Counted from the first letter of the stretch, positions 35,501 through 49,568 are shown. The stretch: 64,000 nucleotides of DNA from Neodiprion pinetum (GCF_021155775.2 NC_060233.1:34937077-35001076), one strand, 5' to 3'. Numbers and translations: made by a program. The notes: generated by a model not told the origin, from the letters alone.

Positions 35501-37851
35501 ATACTTGAAATAATTGCTATCACAGAACTTCATTGATATAAATGCTCTTTATTGAAATAGCTCGTTTATACCGAAAATCGGATAATAGATCTGTGTCGGT
35601 TTGCGATTCCAGGGGCGGTTCTCGTCCTGCAGTAAAGAAAGGATTAGATTGCTGTTTGCAAGTTTTTCTAGCCCACTGCAGATAGAATACAATTATTTAG
35701 TTCTCTATCTGCCTACCTCAATAATGATATATTGATATTGCTTTTGATGTGGTTTCGAATTTCTACAGAATTTTATTTACAGTCACTTTTCGTATTAGAC
35801 AAAGCCAATGATGGAAAATTGCACGGAAGGCGTTACATATCCATTTGAATTCATACCTCATGGATTGTTGAAAATTTTTTATTTTTTCAATTTGATATTC
35901 CGACACACATTCGAGTGAATTTATGAGACCGCCATGTCGGTAAGTTTATTCGGTAATTATACACTATCTGCCTCGGCGATGTTGAGTTGATTGAATCTGT
36001 AGTACCGACGTGATTGTACATCGCTGTGTCGGTTATCGGTAAGACCGATTTGAAGCGTCACCTTACTTATCTGTCGAGAACTGTAACTGTCGGTATTAAA
36101 CCGAAATGCTGACAGTACCATTAATTTGCATTTACCGACTACAATTATCACTTAATATCTAACTCGTATAGTTGAGTTTTTTGCTTGACGTAAAAATTTC
36201 TTACTGATCGAAAATTAATCTTTGCTGATAACGTAATAAATATTAGATTTACGAAAATTTTACTACATCTCTTTTTTCTAGAGAATTAAATTTCCTATAG
36301 AATAGCCCGTGGACATTTTTTTATAATATATACCTAGTTTTAAAGTAATTAACAATTTTCTTAAAAAAATGTTTAATGCATGTGTTTTTGCTGATAAAAA
36401 TTCGGGCATATGGCCAGATTTTTTTTTATATACCTTGACTTTTGGCGAGTCTGCGCGAAGCAATTCCGACATGACCAAAGTAAGAACCACGCACCCTAAT
36501 ATACATCATTCTTATTTTCCCTGGATGACTCGTATCAAGATTATGATATTACAATGTGTAAAAAAGATTCGTATCTATTTCATTGTCGTTGACTGGTTTG
36601 CGAACTACATAGTGAATTTTCACTGATTCAAAGTCAGAGAGTATAACTGCAGGAATTCGTGACGAAAATTTCTTCCTATCTTAGCGCGATAAATTTTGAT
36701 CTGAATGGTGAAGTGTGGCATATTATTTTTCGCAAATTATGATTTTACTCATTTCGGATGTATTCGTGAATGAGAGCTTGTAGATATTGAACGAGTTCGA
36801 ATGGAAATATTTGAAGTATATTCTCTGACGCTACCTTTGTGCGGTTTACCGACAATTTTTTCTGCGTCTTTAATTTTGGTTGTCGTATCTTGATTCAATA
36901 ACTTTATAGAAACGAACGTTTCCTCGTATACATGCAGAAGCCGCGAAATCTCACCGATTAGTTATAAAGGATTTGTCACCCTTATCCGAGGTGTGTGCAG
37001 CCTCGGATGTAAATTCACTCCTTATGTGGGCTAACTGGCTGAGGATGTTTATAGCCGTTATTTATATTTTATCAACCTACCTAGTCATTGGTCACACTCG
37101 TGTCAACTTATCGGAATATTTAACATGCGTTCTCGACTCGGTTCCATGAGATAATCTCTGAGAGCAGTGCAGCGGTACACGATGGTTGTACGTCTCTCGC
37201 AGCAGCAGATAGTCATTCAGATTTCACATTGTGCGGCTATAAGCGTTTGCCATTTCTGTCTACTCTATTTTGACGTCCTCGCCGCGCCAACTTTATGGCC
37301 ATTCACGCTCGTGTGGTTGTCCCTCCCACACTCACGGGCGACACGGACATCCAGAGGCACCCATACAACCTGCAGGGTGTGCAGGGATCAGTGCGTTTCC
37401 TTGGATTAGCATAGGGTGCGTCGCCGGACGCGACGGACTTATCGCCTCTCGTCTCAATGACTTTGCCAAGCTCAATGCTCAATTGCGTAAGGCGGAACAT
37501 GCTTAAGCTCAGCGCAAACGGAAGCTGCTGAGACATTTACGCCGGCGAGTGATTAACGTCACCTTCCCTCTCGTAGCCACGCTCAAACTTTACTAAACCT
37601 GCGTGCAGTCCTCTGGCAAACCCGGTACGCATCCACACACATGCACGCGCCTACTTATCGTAGGTACGAAGATTTTTCATGCCGACCGTGAACGCTCAAT
37701 TTCTATAAGACGATCAAGGTCTATTCAGCAGACGGTTATGTCAGGGAGGCTGCAAGCAGCTCGGGCAACGGAGGAAAAACGATGAATATTTGATATCATA
37801 AGCGATATGCAGGATCGAGTGCCCGGGATTATGATGTTTTCTGCATATGTA
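35501..37851. other. intergenic or intronic DNA, no gene recognised
   Basis: AT-rich to about 37.1 kb, then a CpG-richer block at 37.2-37.6 kb with short open frames on both strands that cancel each other as evidence. I see no conserved protein, RNA gene or large repeat. Confidence 0.55.
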
Positions 37852-38088
37852 CACGGAAAAAAATATAATGTAGATTTTACATCTGATGTGGTGAATTTTT
37901 ATGGATTCAAATCTACGTCAATTGCGGTAAATCTACCTATGCATACCGTAGCTCGTACTCTTGGTTTTGTAACTCTTACTATCGGATTTGTAAATCTTGC
38001 CACAATTGCCGTAGATTTAAATCCAAAAAAGTGCTGTCCATGTATTCACCTCAGGAGTAGTAAAATCTACAATATTTTTCTTTCCGTG
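37852..38088. mobile_element. MITE-like inverted-repeat element, 237 bp
   Basis: The left end CACGGAAAAAAATATAATGT at 37852 and the right end (reverse complement CACGGAAAGAAAAATATTGT) are terminal inverted repeats that extend into GTAGATTTTAC on both sides. A second, internal inverted pair is GGATTCAAATCTACGTCAAT near 37902 versus ATTGCCGTAGATTTAAATCC near 38006. The element is bounded by TA on both sides (37850-37851 and 38089-38090), as for Tc1/mariner-type insertions. It has no coding capacity. Confidence 0.7.
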
Positions 38089-38929
38089 TATACGGAAGAA
38101 AGAACGTTTCTTTTCTTCTTTCCACCCGATTAATACATCGTCGTTATCGTCAACTGGAATGCAGGTTCAGTAGAACAAGCATATTTGATTCATTGCCAGT
38201 ATTGTCACGACAAAGGTTACGTTGTCCATTTAAAAATTAAAAATTTACCGCCTGGAAAGCATAGGGAAGCGAATGAATTATCGTAAATGTAACAGTTCCA
38301 GCAACTCTATGTTACATTTTCTTCAATCTCCAATTAACCACTGCCTCACCGGTAATTAGAAGACGATACAGGCACACCTTTTAATGTTCAGCATTGCGTA
38401 TACGACATGAGGGATAAAATCTGGGTTTCAGTTAAAAATTGGGTTTCAATAATAGTAATTCCTTTTTTATTATCTCAAAAAAGATACTCAATTTAGTTGC
38501 CAAAATTTTGCACCCAACAGGTACGTCAAAGTGGTGAACAACCATGAAAATTCTTGCAGGACTATAAACTGTATTTGTCCGAGGTTTAATTCTTGACGCG
38601 ACGTAAAAGGAAAAAGTGATATTGCATAATAAACCCGAGGGGTTTATGCACTCTCGGAGTTATAACCCTTACGCGCATTTACCGTCAATTTATAGCTAGG
38701 AATTCCGGTAAGCCAGCTGCATGTAAACCTTGTCGGGTTGACAATAAGATGCGCCTACTTCTGTGCACCGTCCGGGAGTGGAAAAATGAATGCTAATGAA
38801 TGCAAAGAGATCGGGATCGAACGGACAATGGCAGTCAACCTGCCGTGACGTGACCCGGAAACATGGAAGCTTGCCGATCAAGCCAAAGCGAGGATATCTC
38901 TTTTATTTTCTTTTCTTTACTTGATTTTT

Positions 38930-38957
38930 CTCCTCTCCTCTCCTCTCCTCTCCTCTC
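38930..38957. repeat. (TCCTC)n microsatellite
   Basis: More than five tandem copies of a 5-base pyrimidine unit, continued by degenerate CT-rich sequence to about 39000. Flanking 38089-38929 and 39000-40270 show no gene I can support. Confidence 0.8.
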
Positions 38958-40271
38958 GATCCCTCTTCACCGCTGTTCGTCTCTTCTTTCCTCTCCTCTG
39001 TTATCCTACTTGCTGCCTACCGGCCATGTGTAACTCTTCGATAGATCGAACCAGCGATCGAGGCAGCCGCCGATCGCGGTGATCTACATCTATCACGATC
39101 GCATCATAGACCCTGGCAAGAGGAGGCGAGCCTCGCCGGTCTCTTCTCCTGGGCTGCTTCGGGCAGCTCGAGAGTTGGGCATGAACCTTGCAGCCTGCCT
39201 CTGAGTCCGCCGCAACGGTACCTACTGACCAGCTATTTATATACTCCACCGCACTGACAATGCTCAATGCAAAACCTGCCGAGCTTATTTGTTGAATCGA
39301 TGTTATTTTACCGGGAGATATGCCCCATGGCTACGACTTACCTGCACCCGGAGTAGGAGGAGGTCGTTCTTTATGCAATCTGCAGGGAGACTGGATCCCG
39401 ATTTTTAAATTCACCAAATACCAGAGCGTGCTGACTTTCTGTTGGAATATACAACGTATGTGCCCAACCTAACTCCACTCTTTGTTATCATCGGTTTGTA
39501 ACACAGAGTTATTCCATCACCCTACCACCGTCATCTCATAAGCAAAACTATTATTTGCCGAGCATGTATAGAGAGTGGAAATTTCGTGTAGGTACGAATG
39601 GATTTGTTCCACTACACGAAGTGCATCTAATGTCAGAGCCGTCACACATTTTTACATTTCAAATTCGTTAAAATCTGTTGTCCTGAAAGCTTTGTAGCAA
39701 GTACTGTGCTCACAATCGTAGATAGAAATTACAAGTCCGTACAATTGCAGGGTGTAAAATTGGATCGGACCGTCAGGCATATGAAAAGTTGGATTTATTT
39801 ATTTATTTCAATTAGTTCGATTAGTTAATTGTAGTTTTCTTCGAACTCACGAGCATAGTCAAGAAGTTAATATAACAATTTCGCAAACAGCAAACGTCTG
39901 TTCACGAGTAAAGTATCGAATTATTTAAAATGTAGGAAACGTATCGCGTGCATGAATGCGTTATGTACCTGCCGCTTGATCTCTGTCGAGTATAAAAATT
40001 CAGTAGGATCGTGAGTCAATGAAGAACTCGGATCCCCTGCGGAATGAATTGCATCAGTTTCCCGCGTGTATATTGGCTTCCAGAGGAGGCCTCTTTAATG
40101 ACCATAACAGGCATCGTTTAGGTATTAGTTCGTGCCGGGATATAATTTCTGCGGCCTCACTCGTCCGAAGAATTATGTGTGCGTGCGTGTGTGAGTGTGT
40201 GTGTGCACAATATGCCTCCTGCAGTAGTCGATAAAGTATATAAATTATACATGTATATATAGTCACACACA

Positions 40272-40320
40272 TGTACGTACGTACATATATGTATATATAT
40301 ATATTATGTATGTATGTACA
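40272..40320. repeat. hairpin-forming TG/TA simple sequence
   Basis: TGTACGTACGTACATA (40272-40287) can pair along its whole length, with two G-U wobbles, with TATGTATGTATGTACA (40305-40320). The interior is (TA)n. This is most likely a by-product of simple-sequence expansion. Confidence 0.5.
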
Positions 40321-40976
40321 CGTTACACGTAGATGATCACATAATTATTTTATTTGTTATTAATCGCCCCTGGTAATGAGCTATCCTCCGAGGTACGCAG
40401 CCCTGACGGAATTGAACGCATTTATCATCTATTAATTGAGCGATTTGTTTCTCTTCAACTAATGAGACTCCAAAGTCAGGTGAGCTTCACCGCTTACACT
40501 CGCGATCATAGCCGCAGCAGCCCGAGTCGATAATCGGTTTTAACTTTAAACGACGATCGAACACTGCTTCTTTACTTTTCGTCTATTTCTTATTTTTTTT
40601 TTTTGTTCTGCATACTTCATGCTCGAAAATGTAAGGCTTGTGCTTCTTAAATTATTTGACAGGTTTTTTTAAAAATTGCATGAATGATTTGTGATATGTG
40701 AAATAATTTTTCTCCATTATCCATGTGGATATAAATTGAGCATCTATAATTCATGAATTTTGATACTGTGTAACAATTCTCGCGTATAATTGAATTATAT
40801 TCTTCGGAATGACGATATCCACATCAATCGCGTAGCGTGAAGGTGATGCAGTCACGTTCTACAATCTACTGCATTCTCTGTGGAAAATATTTAATTTTAA
40901 GTTATAGATGCCATTAATAAGCGCGCGCTTAGGAATCTGTACCTACGATATCGTAGTAGGGCTGAGATGGGGGGAA

Positions 40977-40989
40977 GGGGGGGGGGGGG
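40977..40989 (+). repeat. G13 homopolymer
   Basis: A run of 13 G preceded by GGGGGGAA gives a guanine tract of about 20 bases. A matching C-run lies at 41952-41961. The surrounding 40.3-44.1 kb is otherwise intergenic with no supportable gene. Confidence 0.7.
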
Positions 40990-43900
40990 ACCAAATATAC
41001 GAATATATAGTCATCTGATAATAACTAAATTAAGATGCCCGCGTCAAAGACGCGGGGTAATATTTTTCTATACTCAGTGGCCGCTTCTGTTCCAAAGCTT
41101 CTCAACGGGAGGTCGTCTTTCGAGCGCCGATCTACGGACATTTTTACATGTTTTATTTGACAATTATACCCTGGAAATTACGACGGATAATTTTTACACT
41201 GCAGTTAGGAAATTATAGCGTGTTACGTGCAATCAGGAATTTTCGATTTATACGTATTTTGTACACGGGTACATGAAAACTTTTTCTCCGAGTGGCGAGT
41301 AGCTATTACAGGTACGAAAGTTCAGCGTTTCGTGGTATTTTGGGAGTCTATTAGGGATTCGAAGAAAAAATTATTCGGATAACTTTGGTATACTCAAGGA
41401 GGCGTAAAGTAATAATTCGTAATTTTGAGGTGAAGAAAATTGTGTGTGAATTTTCTTTATTATGCTATCGAATTTTTGATCTTATTAAAGTACATCGTTA
41501 CCTAACGTTTACCAGAACTCGTTTTTAAAATTAATTGAAATCAACCGACATCGACTGAAATCGCTAGCAAGTCATTTATTGGGAAATTATAGCCTTATTA
41601 AATATTTCATACCCATGTAAATAGTCAGAAAATACTAGAAATGTTCTAAAAGTTGTCCGAATTGACTAAGAATGAATTGGAACCGGATGAGAAGTCGGGA
41701 CAATTTAGGAAATCGTCCTTTTCCGAAGTTAAGGGAGAATTAATAACACTATTAGGGAAATACATAGCCATATTGGACAAACCATAGATGTAAGATGATT
41801 GACGACGGTTCGAAACTTTGACGACGAGTTTCACGTTTCTCCGTCACGCGTAAAAACACGTCTTCGACGACGAGCGTGTCTCCCGTCCGTCCACCTGAAC
41901 GCACACGAAGCTCACCTGAGAAGTGGGTAACTACAGCGTTAACCCTTTCTGCCCCCCCCCCTCTCAGTTTTCCCCCGTCAGCCGCTACAGCGTTTACTCG
42001 AGTCGTAAATCGACTCGTCGGAATCCGATAAAAAGATAGGTATTTAACGTCCGAACGAAAGACACGGGTCACGTTTGAGTCGATGACAAAATAGTAGCCC
42101 ATTAAAAGCCGAGATTATCGCTTTGAAATGAAAAAAATGTCACCCTTTTGCCTTCGAGTAGATCGTAAACACGAGTTATGCCAACCTTTCGGCGTCTAGG
42201 GTAATTAAAGTATTAATAAGATGCGCTTACAATACGGTAGCTCTGTCTTACACGCCAATCTTTTTCTCGTCTACCGAACGTCTATCTTCTTCCACGTTGG
42301 GATGACTTGGAATTGTCATCTCGTTTAGGGATATCTGGAATAAAAACTTCTCGAGTGATCAGATTTGTGCAAAGTTGTTGGAAGGTATTCGTCATAGCAG
42401 GTGGGATTGGAAGTGTTGAAAGGTGAATAGTTAGATCTGAATTCAAGTTCTTTTCCACAATTCAAATATCGGCGAAGAATTTTGAGGCGCGGTTATTACA
42501 TACCGAGTTGTTGAATTTACAATCTTTCTTTTCTGCTTAATTTTCGGGATTCCGAGCGTCCGACTTCCGCGATTCCATGATAATTTTCAGACCCTGCAAT
42601 TTCCAATTCCATCGGACAACGATTCGATTTTCGTAACTCTTCCATTTTTCCTTTTATCCGCGGTCGCAGTTTGCGAAAACTCACATATACGTGTTGCGAG
42701 GTTAAAAATTGCTCCAGATATTTTTTGGCTCCTTACGTATCATCGAGAACGTGACACATAAATCTACGGCTGGAAGTGTAATCGAGGTAGATGAAATCCT
42801 GAATGTCCTGCGGATCTTCGTGACCGGATCTGCAGACGATGCCCCATGGTTAGCGCATTCGGATCGTGACGTTGAACAATTATATCCGCAATTACGTCTG
42901 CTGCGCAGGTACATAGTTAGAAATAGAGACATTGTTATAGGTATAACAGACTTTATACGTATATCTCTATGTATGGACATAAATAAATACATAAAGTTAC
43001 GTAGTTGGATATATTCCGCAAGGTACGAGCCTCGTCGCGGTCGCGGCCACCGCCGAGCCGCTCGTTCCAGACCGCCGAGAGACAGGAGAGCGACAACTTG
43101 TCCGGAGTGTGTTCACGATTCCGACCTCGTTGACCCCGACCACCATAAATTCCATGTCATCGGTTGTCATAGGGCAATTTTTTTATTTGCCTTTTTATAG
43201 CCGCGAAATAATGTTCGTCCCTATCCTACTCCTCGTATTATAGCGCTTTATCATCTTGCGTTCGGTGCTACGGATAGACGTTGAGAATATTTCGACACTC
43301 TGAATAACGAGAGGAAAGCCGATTAATTCGTCGGAAATTAATATATCCGAGTTAGTTTTCAAGATTTTTTCACGGAGACTGGAATTGTTTCGATTTTTTT
43401 CTATCTTTTTAGAAAATCCAAAAAACTTTTCGTACATTCGCAAAATATTTTTCAAAACTGTGCCCAATTATTCGTAAATATTTCTCGATTTCAATTTATT
43501 TATTTACCTGCTATATCATTCGAGATCCTATACAGGCATCGATTTATAGCAAAATATAAACGAATCGAAGGATAACGAATATATTGTAGCGTTCGGCAGG
43601 ATGATTTTTTCGTTTAATTTCTCTACCTATTTACATACATAGTATATATGGTATGTATACATATAATACGTATAATGGCGCTCCGGAAGCTCGTAGGTAG
43701 TGATATTTTCGCTCAAAGTTTATATCGTCGATAGTTCACCTCCGTGAAGCATTGAGAGGCTTAATAAAATACTATATGGTAAAAATGCTCGTATACAGGC
43801 AATAAGAATTCACCGCGGGTGTGCGGAGCGGTAAAGTCTTCTGGTAGCTCGGTGTCTCTGCAAGCTACGTAGATTACAGGCAGCGTATTCTTGCGTGCAA

Positions 43901-44169
43901 ATACACACTTCGTATCGCCACGCCGCTTGCAGAAGCCAGAAATAATAAGTTTTATATAATATGATATAATCTATTAAGCCTTTCCTTTTGCTCGGGACAT
44001 GTGCCGCTTATTTTCGGACTTCAATCCCGCGCCGAATAATCTCCAAAGAGCGAGACGTCTCCTCGATCATGCATTTATGTTACATATATCCTCGAGACAA
44101 AAAGGGTGCGGAAGGTGAATTATTCAGTGCCTATACATATATCCATCTTAGGTCACGCTTTTATGCACG

Positions 44170-44192
44170 TATATATATATATATATATATAT
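44170..44192. repeat. (AT)n microsatellite
   Basis: About 11 tandem AT dinucleotides. Similar short TA/TG tracts occur at 43640-43680 and 47180-47205. Confidence 0.8.
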
Positions 44193-45276
44193 GATATTCT
44201 TGCCGCCCACATGATATTGCTGATGCTGCTGCAGGGGCGTCGATGTCTTTAGTGCCGATTTTACTGCGGATCAATCCAGCGATTTTATTTATTTATTTAT
44301 TCCTCTTTTACATCGGGGTCATTGAATATGAATGTCTGGAATGAATTTTTTGCTACTGCGGTGACGTAATACAGCAGCTCAATGGAAAAACATTAATTTG
44401 AATTAATTATTAGTAGTTTTTATATCAGGAGATGCACGCGCTTTAATATCCGTCGATTGCACCGGTCAACACGAATTTAGAGTCTGGATTCTAGACGTCA
44501 AATTTTAATTTCCCCCATGCTACTAACGAAAGAAAATACAGTTTCGTTAGATAAAGTTTGTTTTTTATTTCAACGTTCTGCTACCTGCTGCTTATACCAT
44601 CCACCGAAAAATTCAAGACTCATTTCTCAACCTAAAAAAGACCAAAACAAACGATTTTGGTTATTATTCGATGTGTGGAATCAAAATTTAATCATTTAAA
44701 TACAAACCCAAAAAAAGAAACCTGTTTTTCGACGTGCATCGACTATACAAAAACTCTCGAATGCAAACTCTTCAACCATTCACCGATGGGTAAATTGTTT
44801 CAAAAGTTATTCTAATTTCCGGGTAAATTGGATTTTTGTTTTCTCGCGGAATGAACTTTCCACTTATATCCACTTCCGTTTCGGTTATGCGGAACCTAGC
44901 GCTGTTGCGAAATTGAATGAATGGTACAGTCATGGTACCAACGGAACCATTGAATACGTTTAATACATCAGTAACACGTAGAGTGAGTAAAGGTTTTGTT
45001 GTTCCCGCGTACAATAGTTGATTGTTTTATTTATTCAATTACTCGGGTAGTAAATCAGACCGCGATTTTGCGCTGTGCTTGAGCGCGAATCGGTCGCGTC
45101 GCAGGTGCGCGCGGTGGCGGGTCTTTTGAACCCAGCGTAACAAATTCGCGCGCGGTTCTCTCGTTTCCATAAACAGACGAAGAAAGTGCATTCCTATAGT
45201 TGCGCGGGCGAGACTCGTAGTTACGGTCGGTTCTTTGGCGAAAAAATTACGCTAAGCCACCTGCGTCGCTCCGCAG

Positions 45277-46126
45277 TCAGTCGAAACTGAACCGCATGCG
45301 AATGCGTCTTATGAACTGTTGCAAATTTCGTCCCGACGTTATCGTTGCAAGACTCGTAGTTTGAAAATTTTTCCTACATACGTACAGTTCAAATCCTATC
45401 TGTCGATTTTTTTTTCAACGATTCATTAGGCAACGATTGCAAAGATATTTACCCTTTATACTTTCGACAAAAATTAATCTTGCATAAGAAAATAAAAAGG
45501 AGAATAAGTCGAAATATATCTGTTTACGAGTGTTTAAAGGATCTCGGTGATTTATCACGATAAAAACAAAAAACATAAAAAGAAAGGGGTATTAAAACAC
45601 TCGAGAGATAAAGTAATCGAAATACAGAACAGGAGAAAGAAAAAACAGACCTGGATCACTCGTAGTGACGTACTACGGTATAGATCGAAAAACGGTTCAA
45701 TTCGAAAAGTTGCGGCGTGTATACGTATACTATCGGACCGATCAGGTAACAAGGAGCCATCCGAACCATAACCATGGATCAACACCCTGGGCCTCGCCGC
45801 TGCAGGGCTGTTCACGTATGGGTGTGCGTATGTAAATAGCCGGTGGGTGTACACGTCTACAATCCTCGGGCTCTCCCTCCTCTCCCCCTCAGACGCCTCG
45901 CCGTCATGGTTCAGGATTCAGGATGTTCCTCCTGGTCCGGGGTGGACAGAGACAACAACGGACATGCCGGGGGAGTGTGGCTCGCGACTACATCGGCCCG
46001 ATGCCAGTCCTGGCACATTTTTATGTCCACCTTACGCAATAACTATAACTTCCCTCCGACCCGGCCTCCGTTTCTCTTTTATTTCCCAACTCTGATCGGG
46101 CCAACAACAACTTGTTGTCCGAGGAG
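45277..46126 (+). other. candidate promoter and two 5' exons of an unknown transcript
   Basis: A CpG-rich block at 45050-45300 contains an initiator TCAGT at 45277-45281. Downstream, GATCAG|GTAACA at 45746 is a usable donor. After a 147-nt interval a long pyrimidine tract ending CTCCCCCTCAG (45892) is an excellent acceptor, and CGAGGAG|GTAGGT at 46127 is a good donor. The middle exon 45893-46126 has an ATG at 45906 (MVQDSGCSSWSGVDRD...) open to the donor, but a second frame is also long, so it may be untranslated. Inferred from splice signals only. Confidence 0.3.
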
Positions 46127-46438
46127 GTAGGTGTACTCGACGATAATTAGGTGACTCCGTTTCTTCACGTTTTCTCATCTCTCCGCCATGCTTTCTCCTC
46201 CTCTGCAGTACCGTGCTGCACGCAGTGCAGGTATATGCAGTAACGATAGGGGAGGATGCAGGCAGACCTGCAGCTGCAAAACCGCGAAATTAATTAACAA
46301 TAAAATACCCGCACTCTGCTAATTATAGTCGTGTTCGATGGTGTTCTGGCCGTTTTTCGTCGACAGGGTGTTTGGGATGTTCAGTTTATTGGATTAGAAT
46401 TCCGCTTAACTTGCCGCCAACACCGTATTTGGGTAGGT

Positions 46439-46667
46439 AAGGTAAGTACCAGTTATTTATCCTGTCCCAATTATTGACCTCTTTTGGTTGTATCTGTTTG
46501 ATCCTTAGTTCTAAAATTACCAAAAAATAAATTTGTAGTGTCTAACCCACTAGCAATTGCTTCTAGTCAGCGAGAAATTCCCAATTTAAGCCGGCAATTT
46601 ATAACTTTCGAAAATAAAAAGGTCAATAATTGGGTCCAAACGTGTCAATAACTCGTACGCTTACCTT
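46439..46667. mobile_element. inverted-repeat element (MITE-like), about 229 bp
   Basis: AAGGTAAGTAC at 46439 mirrors GTACGCTTACCTT at the right end. Inside, CCCAATTATTGACCT (46466-46480) has an exact reverse complement AGGTCAATAATTGGG (46620-46634). The two arms also share GTTATT spacing. No clear target-site duplication and no ORF. Confidence 0.5.
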
Positions 46668-49568
46668 GGTTCAATTATTATGGAATGACAGTTGTATGGA
46701 AATTTGAATGTATTGTTACAGCGTTACGAAAGTGAGATTTTTCTTACACATTGTTTTTATTACCACCGTGACGGACTTGTATTTTTATTCATAATGAGTA
46801 GGTGAGGTCGCCTTGACGATCCTTTCGATACCGTATTTCTCTTTCTTTAAATTCTTGCACTTCCTTATGAGAGACTCGTGCGGCAGTGGCGGGGCCTATG
46901 ATCGGTGGAATCGGGTTAAACCCTTCCTTGCAGGTGATTAAGAATTGTCTTCTCATCTTCCCACGAGTCCTGCACCGCCAGTCTAACTCCTTAAGGACCC
47001 GAAGAGTCGATCTGGTCAGTCTCTAATTGTAAGCCTGAAACTAAAACTCAGGCAGCCACCCATAGCGTGGAATTTTCTAGAATCAGGTCATAAATAATCC
47101 TAGTGTCTAATAAGGTGAAGCAACGCTAGTCACCCTTCAAGTTCTGATACTTATTAGCTATGGATTTAATTTTATAATACATGTATGTATATATGTATAT
47201 ATCATTGAAGTGAGAAATGTGGGTTTGCAAGGAACACAGGGAACGGTTATACTTTTTATAGTGTGATTGATAGAAAGATATTGCGATCGATGAATTTCTC
47301 ATGATGTCAGAAAGCAAAAAGTATGCAAGTGTTTCACTCGTCCTGGATATTTGCATGATGACAATTTGCTTTCGCATAATTTATAGCTTCACCGAGTACG
47401 TCATTTATGCATCAACGTCACACATGCGTACCTACACTGCGCTTAAATGCCGGCTGGCGAATCACGTGGTTACGACAAGCGAATATAATTATGTGTAGGT
47501 GTTACAAATTTCACAGATTGCTATTACACTGTCACGCTGTGGGTCGACCTCGATTTGAACTTCGCTACATGACGGGTTCTCTTCCGATTGTGGTACGTAA
47601 TACCACTGATTGATGAGTCCTTAATTCTGAGCAGCAGGAATTTTTTCTTTTTTTTTTTCACCGTCAGTACTGTGAAATTTTATTGTAATAGTTCGAACAC
47701 CCGCGGGGGGTAAACGAGAGTAAAAAGTGAAATTCTAAAACCGTACAGGAATCGATCGTCGACCTTTCAATAACAAGTTCATTCTGTCTTTGCACCATAT
47801 TATTGGCATAAAATTAACTTCTGCTCGGAGGATTAATCTGTTGATATCTATAATAGTTCGTTCGATCGGTGTGAACGCGCCTTACTGCAACTCTGGCGTA
47901 AGCTGTTTGTTCTCTTCCTTTTTCATTCTGCCTCTCTCTCTCTTGAATAGTGAGTTATCACTGCGCTCTTATAGAATACGAGCGAATCGCGGCGGTTATG
48001 GGTTATTGCGTTGGTCCCCGTCATCGGGGTGGTCCATGTTTCAACACTGGCTAACTGCGACACGACGTGCTGCCATATCTGGCTTAACTCTGACGCTGAT
48101 CAATTGCAGTTGACCGGAACAAGTTAATGACCACCATAATCCACAGCTCGAGAAACCTCGCCGAAATACGTGACACAGCTGTTGGTGTCAGACAGAGACG
48201 CATGTCCGAGTAAAAGAATTTCTGATTCATCGTTACTGAACTTTTCGAAACACCCCATTTGTTCGGTTGACAAGACTCACGGAGCGCAAATAAGCTCCGA
48301 TTCGTTTCAACGACGTATTTTCCTCGGCGAATAGGTATTGTTATCGGTGTTGTAAATTTCTGTCGGAGCTGTTACAGACGCGTTTGCGGCCGATAATTAC
48401 GAGCCCGCAATATTTCCCCGAGGAAATGATAATAATCGGTGCAAAGGTCACACAGAGACATAATCTATAATTACATCAGCTGTAGTCACACACGATTACA
48501 ATTCCTACGCTTGCTTGCTTGCTTGCCAAGCTTGCTGCAGGCGCGGAGAGGCGACCGCGTCAACGACGCGACGTGCCCGCAGGTTGGTTGCAGCAGCCAG
48601 GTTAGCGTCCCGGGGATCCAGGAAACACATCGGTCGAGACGGGGAATGGGATGAAAGGAAAAAACAAGAAAAAAAAAAAACAGTACAACGAATAAAAAAC
48701 AACCCCTCAGGCGCATACAATTAATGAACGATATTATTCAATGAAATATCGTTCCACCGTTTACGGGGTGGATCGGCGTATAAGTTAAACCGCTGGAATT
48801 CTATATAATCGCATGGAAGTAGTCACATTACAAGCATTATTAATTTTCAAAATGGTTGTATTTCGGTGATTTGTTGCTCATGGGTTCATTCTTTGAAAAA
48901 CTCACCTACGGTACTCGGCTTATCGTCACGTAACTCACAGTATTTTCGGAACGAATAGAATCTGCAATAGTTAAAGGTCATCCACATATTGAATCTAAGA
49001 TGCAGTCAATACGAATTCTTTTTTATAACTAATTATTTGATTGAAAAAATTGTATGTCGATATTTTCAAATCGGTATAAAAATATATTCGAGACTAATTA
49101 AAATTCTTCGAAGTCTTAAGAATGAAGCATGTAACACAAACGAAAAAAGTTTTGATCCAAATATGGACCAACAGCATCTCCCACTTCTGCATATCGGTGA
49201 TCACTCGCATGATCGTTCTTATCTCGATGAAAATGTTCCGGTGTTGCACTCTTCTTTTCATTTGATCCTCACCTTTGAAAAAGCCGACCGCGAAACCGCG
49301 GTACTACGACTTCCAAAATTAGGCAGGTATCCTCCAAGTATCTCACGCCAGAGTTGGAGGATAATATTAGGGACTGGGAAGTTTTAAACGATTTCTTTCT
49401 TGGTCACGGATCTATCCTAATTTATATAACCTACTTACTCTATGATCGCCATAATCAGTTAGAGGATTAAGGGATAAAGGGAGTTTTTCCTATGATAGGA
49501 ACTTCATTTTTATATGTTCATGTTTCGAGGCTTTAAGTACCTGTTGACGCTTGGAACTAATACAAATA
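46668..49568. other. intergenic or intronic DNA, no gene recognised
   Basis: Mixed composition. Short opposed open frames at 48.4-48.7 kb are carried by GC-rich and A-run sequence. I see nothing that I can support as a gene. Confidence 0.5.

Noticed and set aside
37167..37536. overlapping frames on both strands
   Set aside because: CpG-rich DNA with low stop density, no domain, and equal evidence on both strands.
39001..39267. 88-codon minus-strand frame (RVYDAIVIDVDHRDRRLPRS)
   Set aside because: Lies in a palindrome-rich GATCG segment, with no start context or homology.
42709..43200. 163-codon open frame on the plus strand
   Set aside because: No recognised domain, begins at a non-ATG codon, an antisense frame of similar quality overlaps, and the second half is an Arg-rich translation of CG-rich DNA.
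46860..46990. GACTCGTG / CACGAGTC inverted pair with GC-rich neighbours
   Set aside because: Only 8 bp match and the neighbouring blocks are in the wrong order, so no element is implied.
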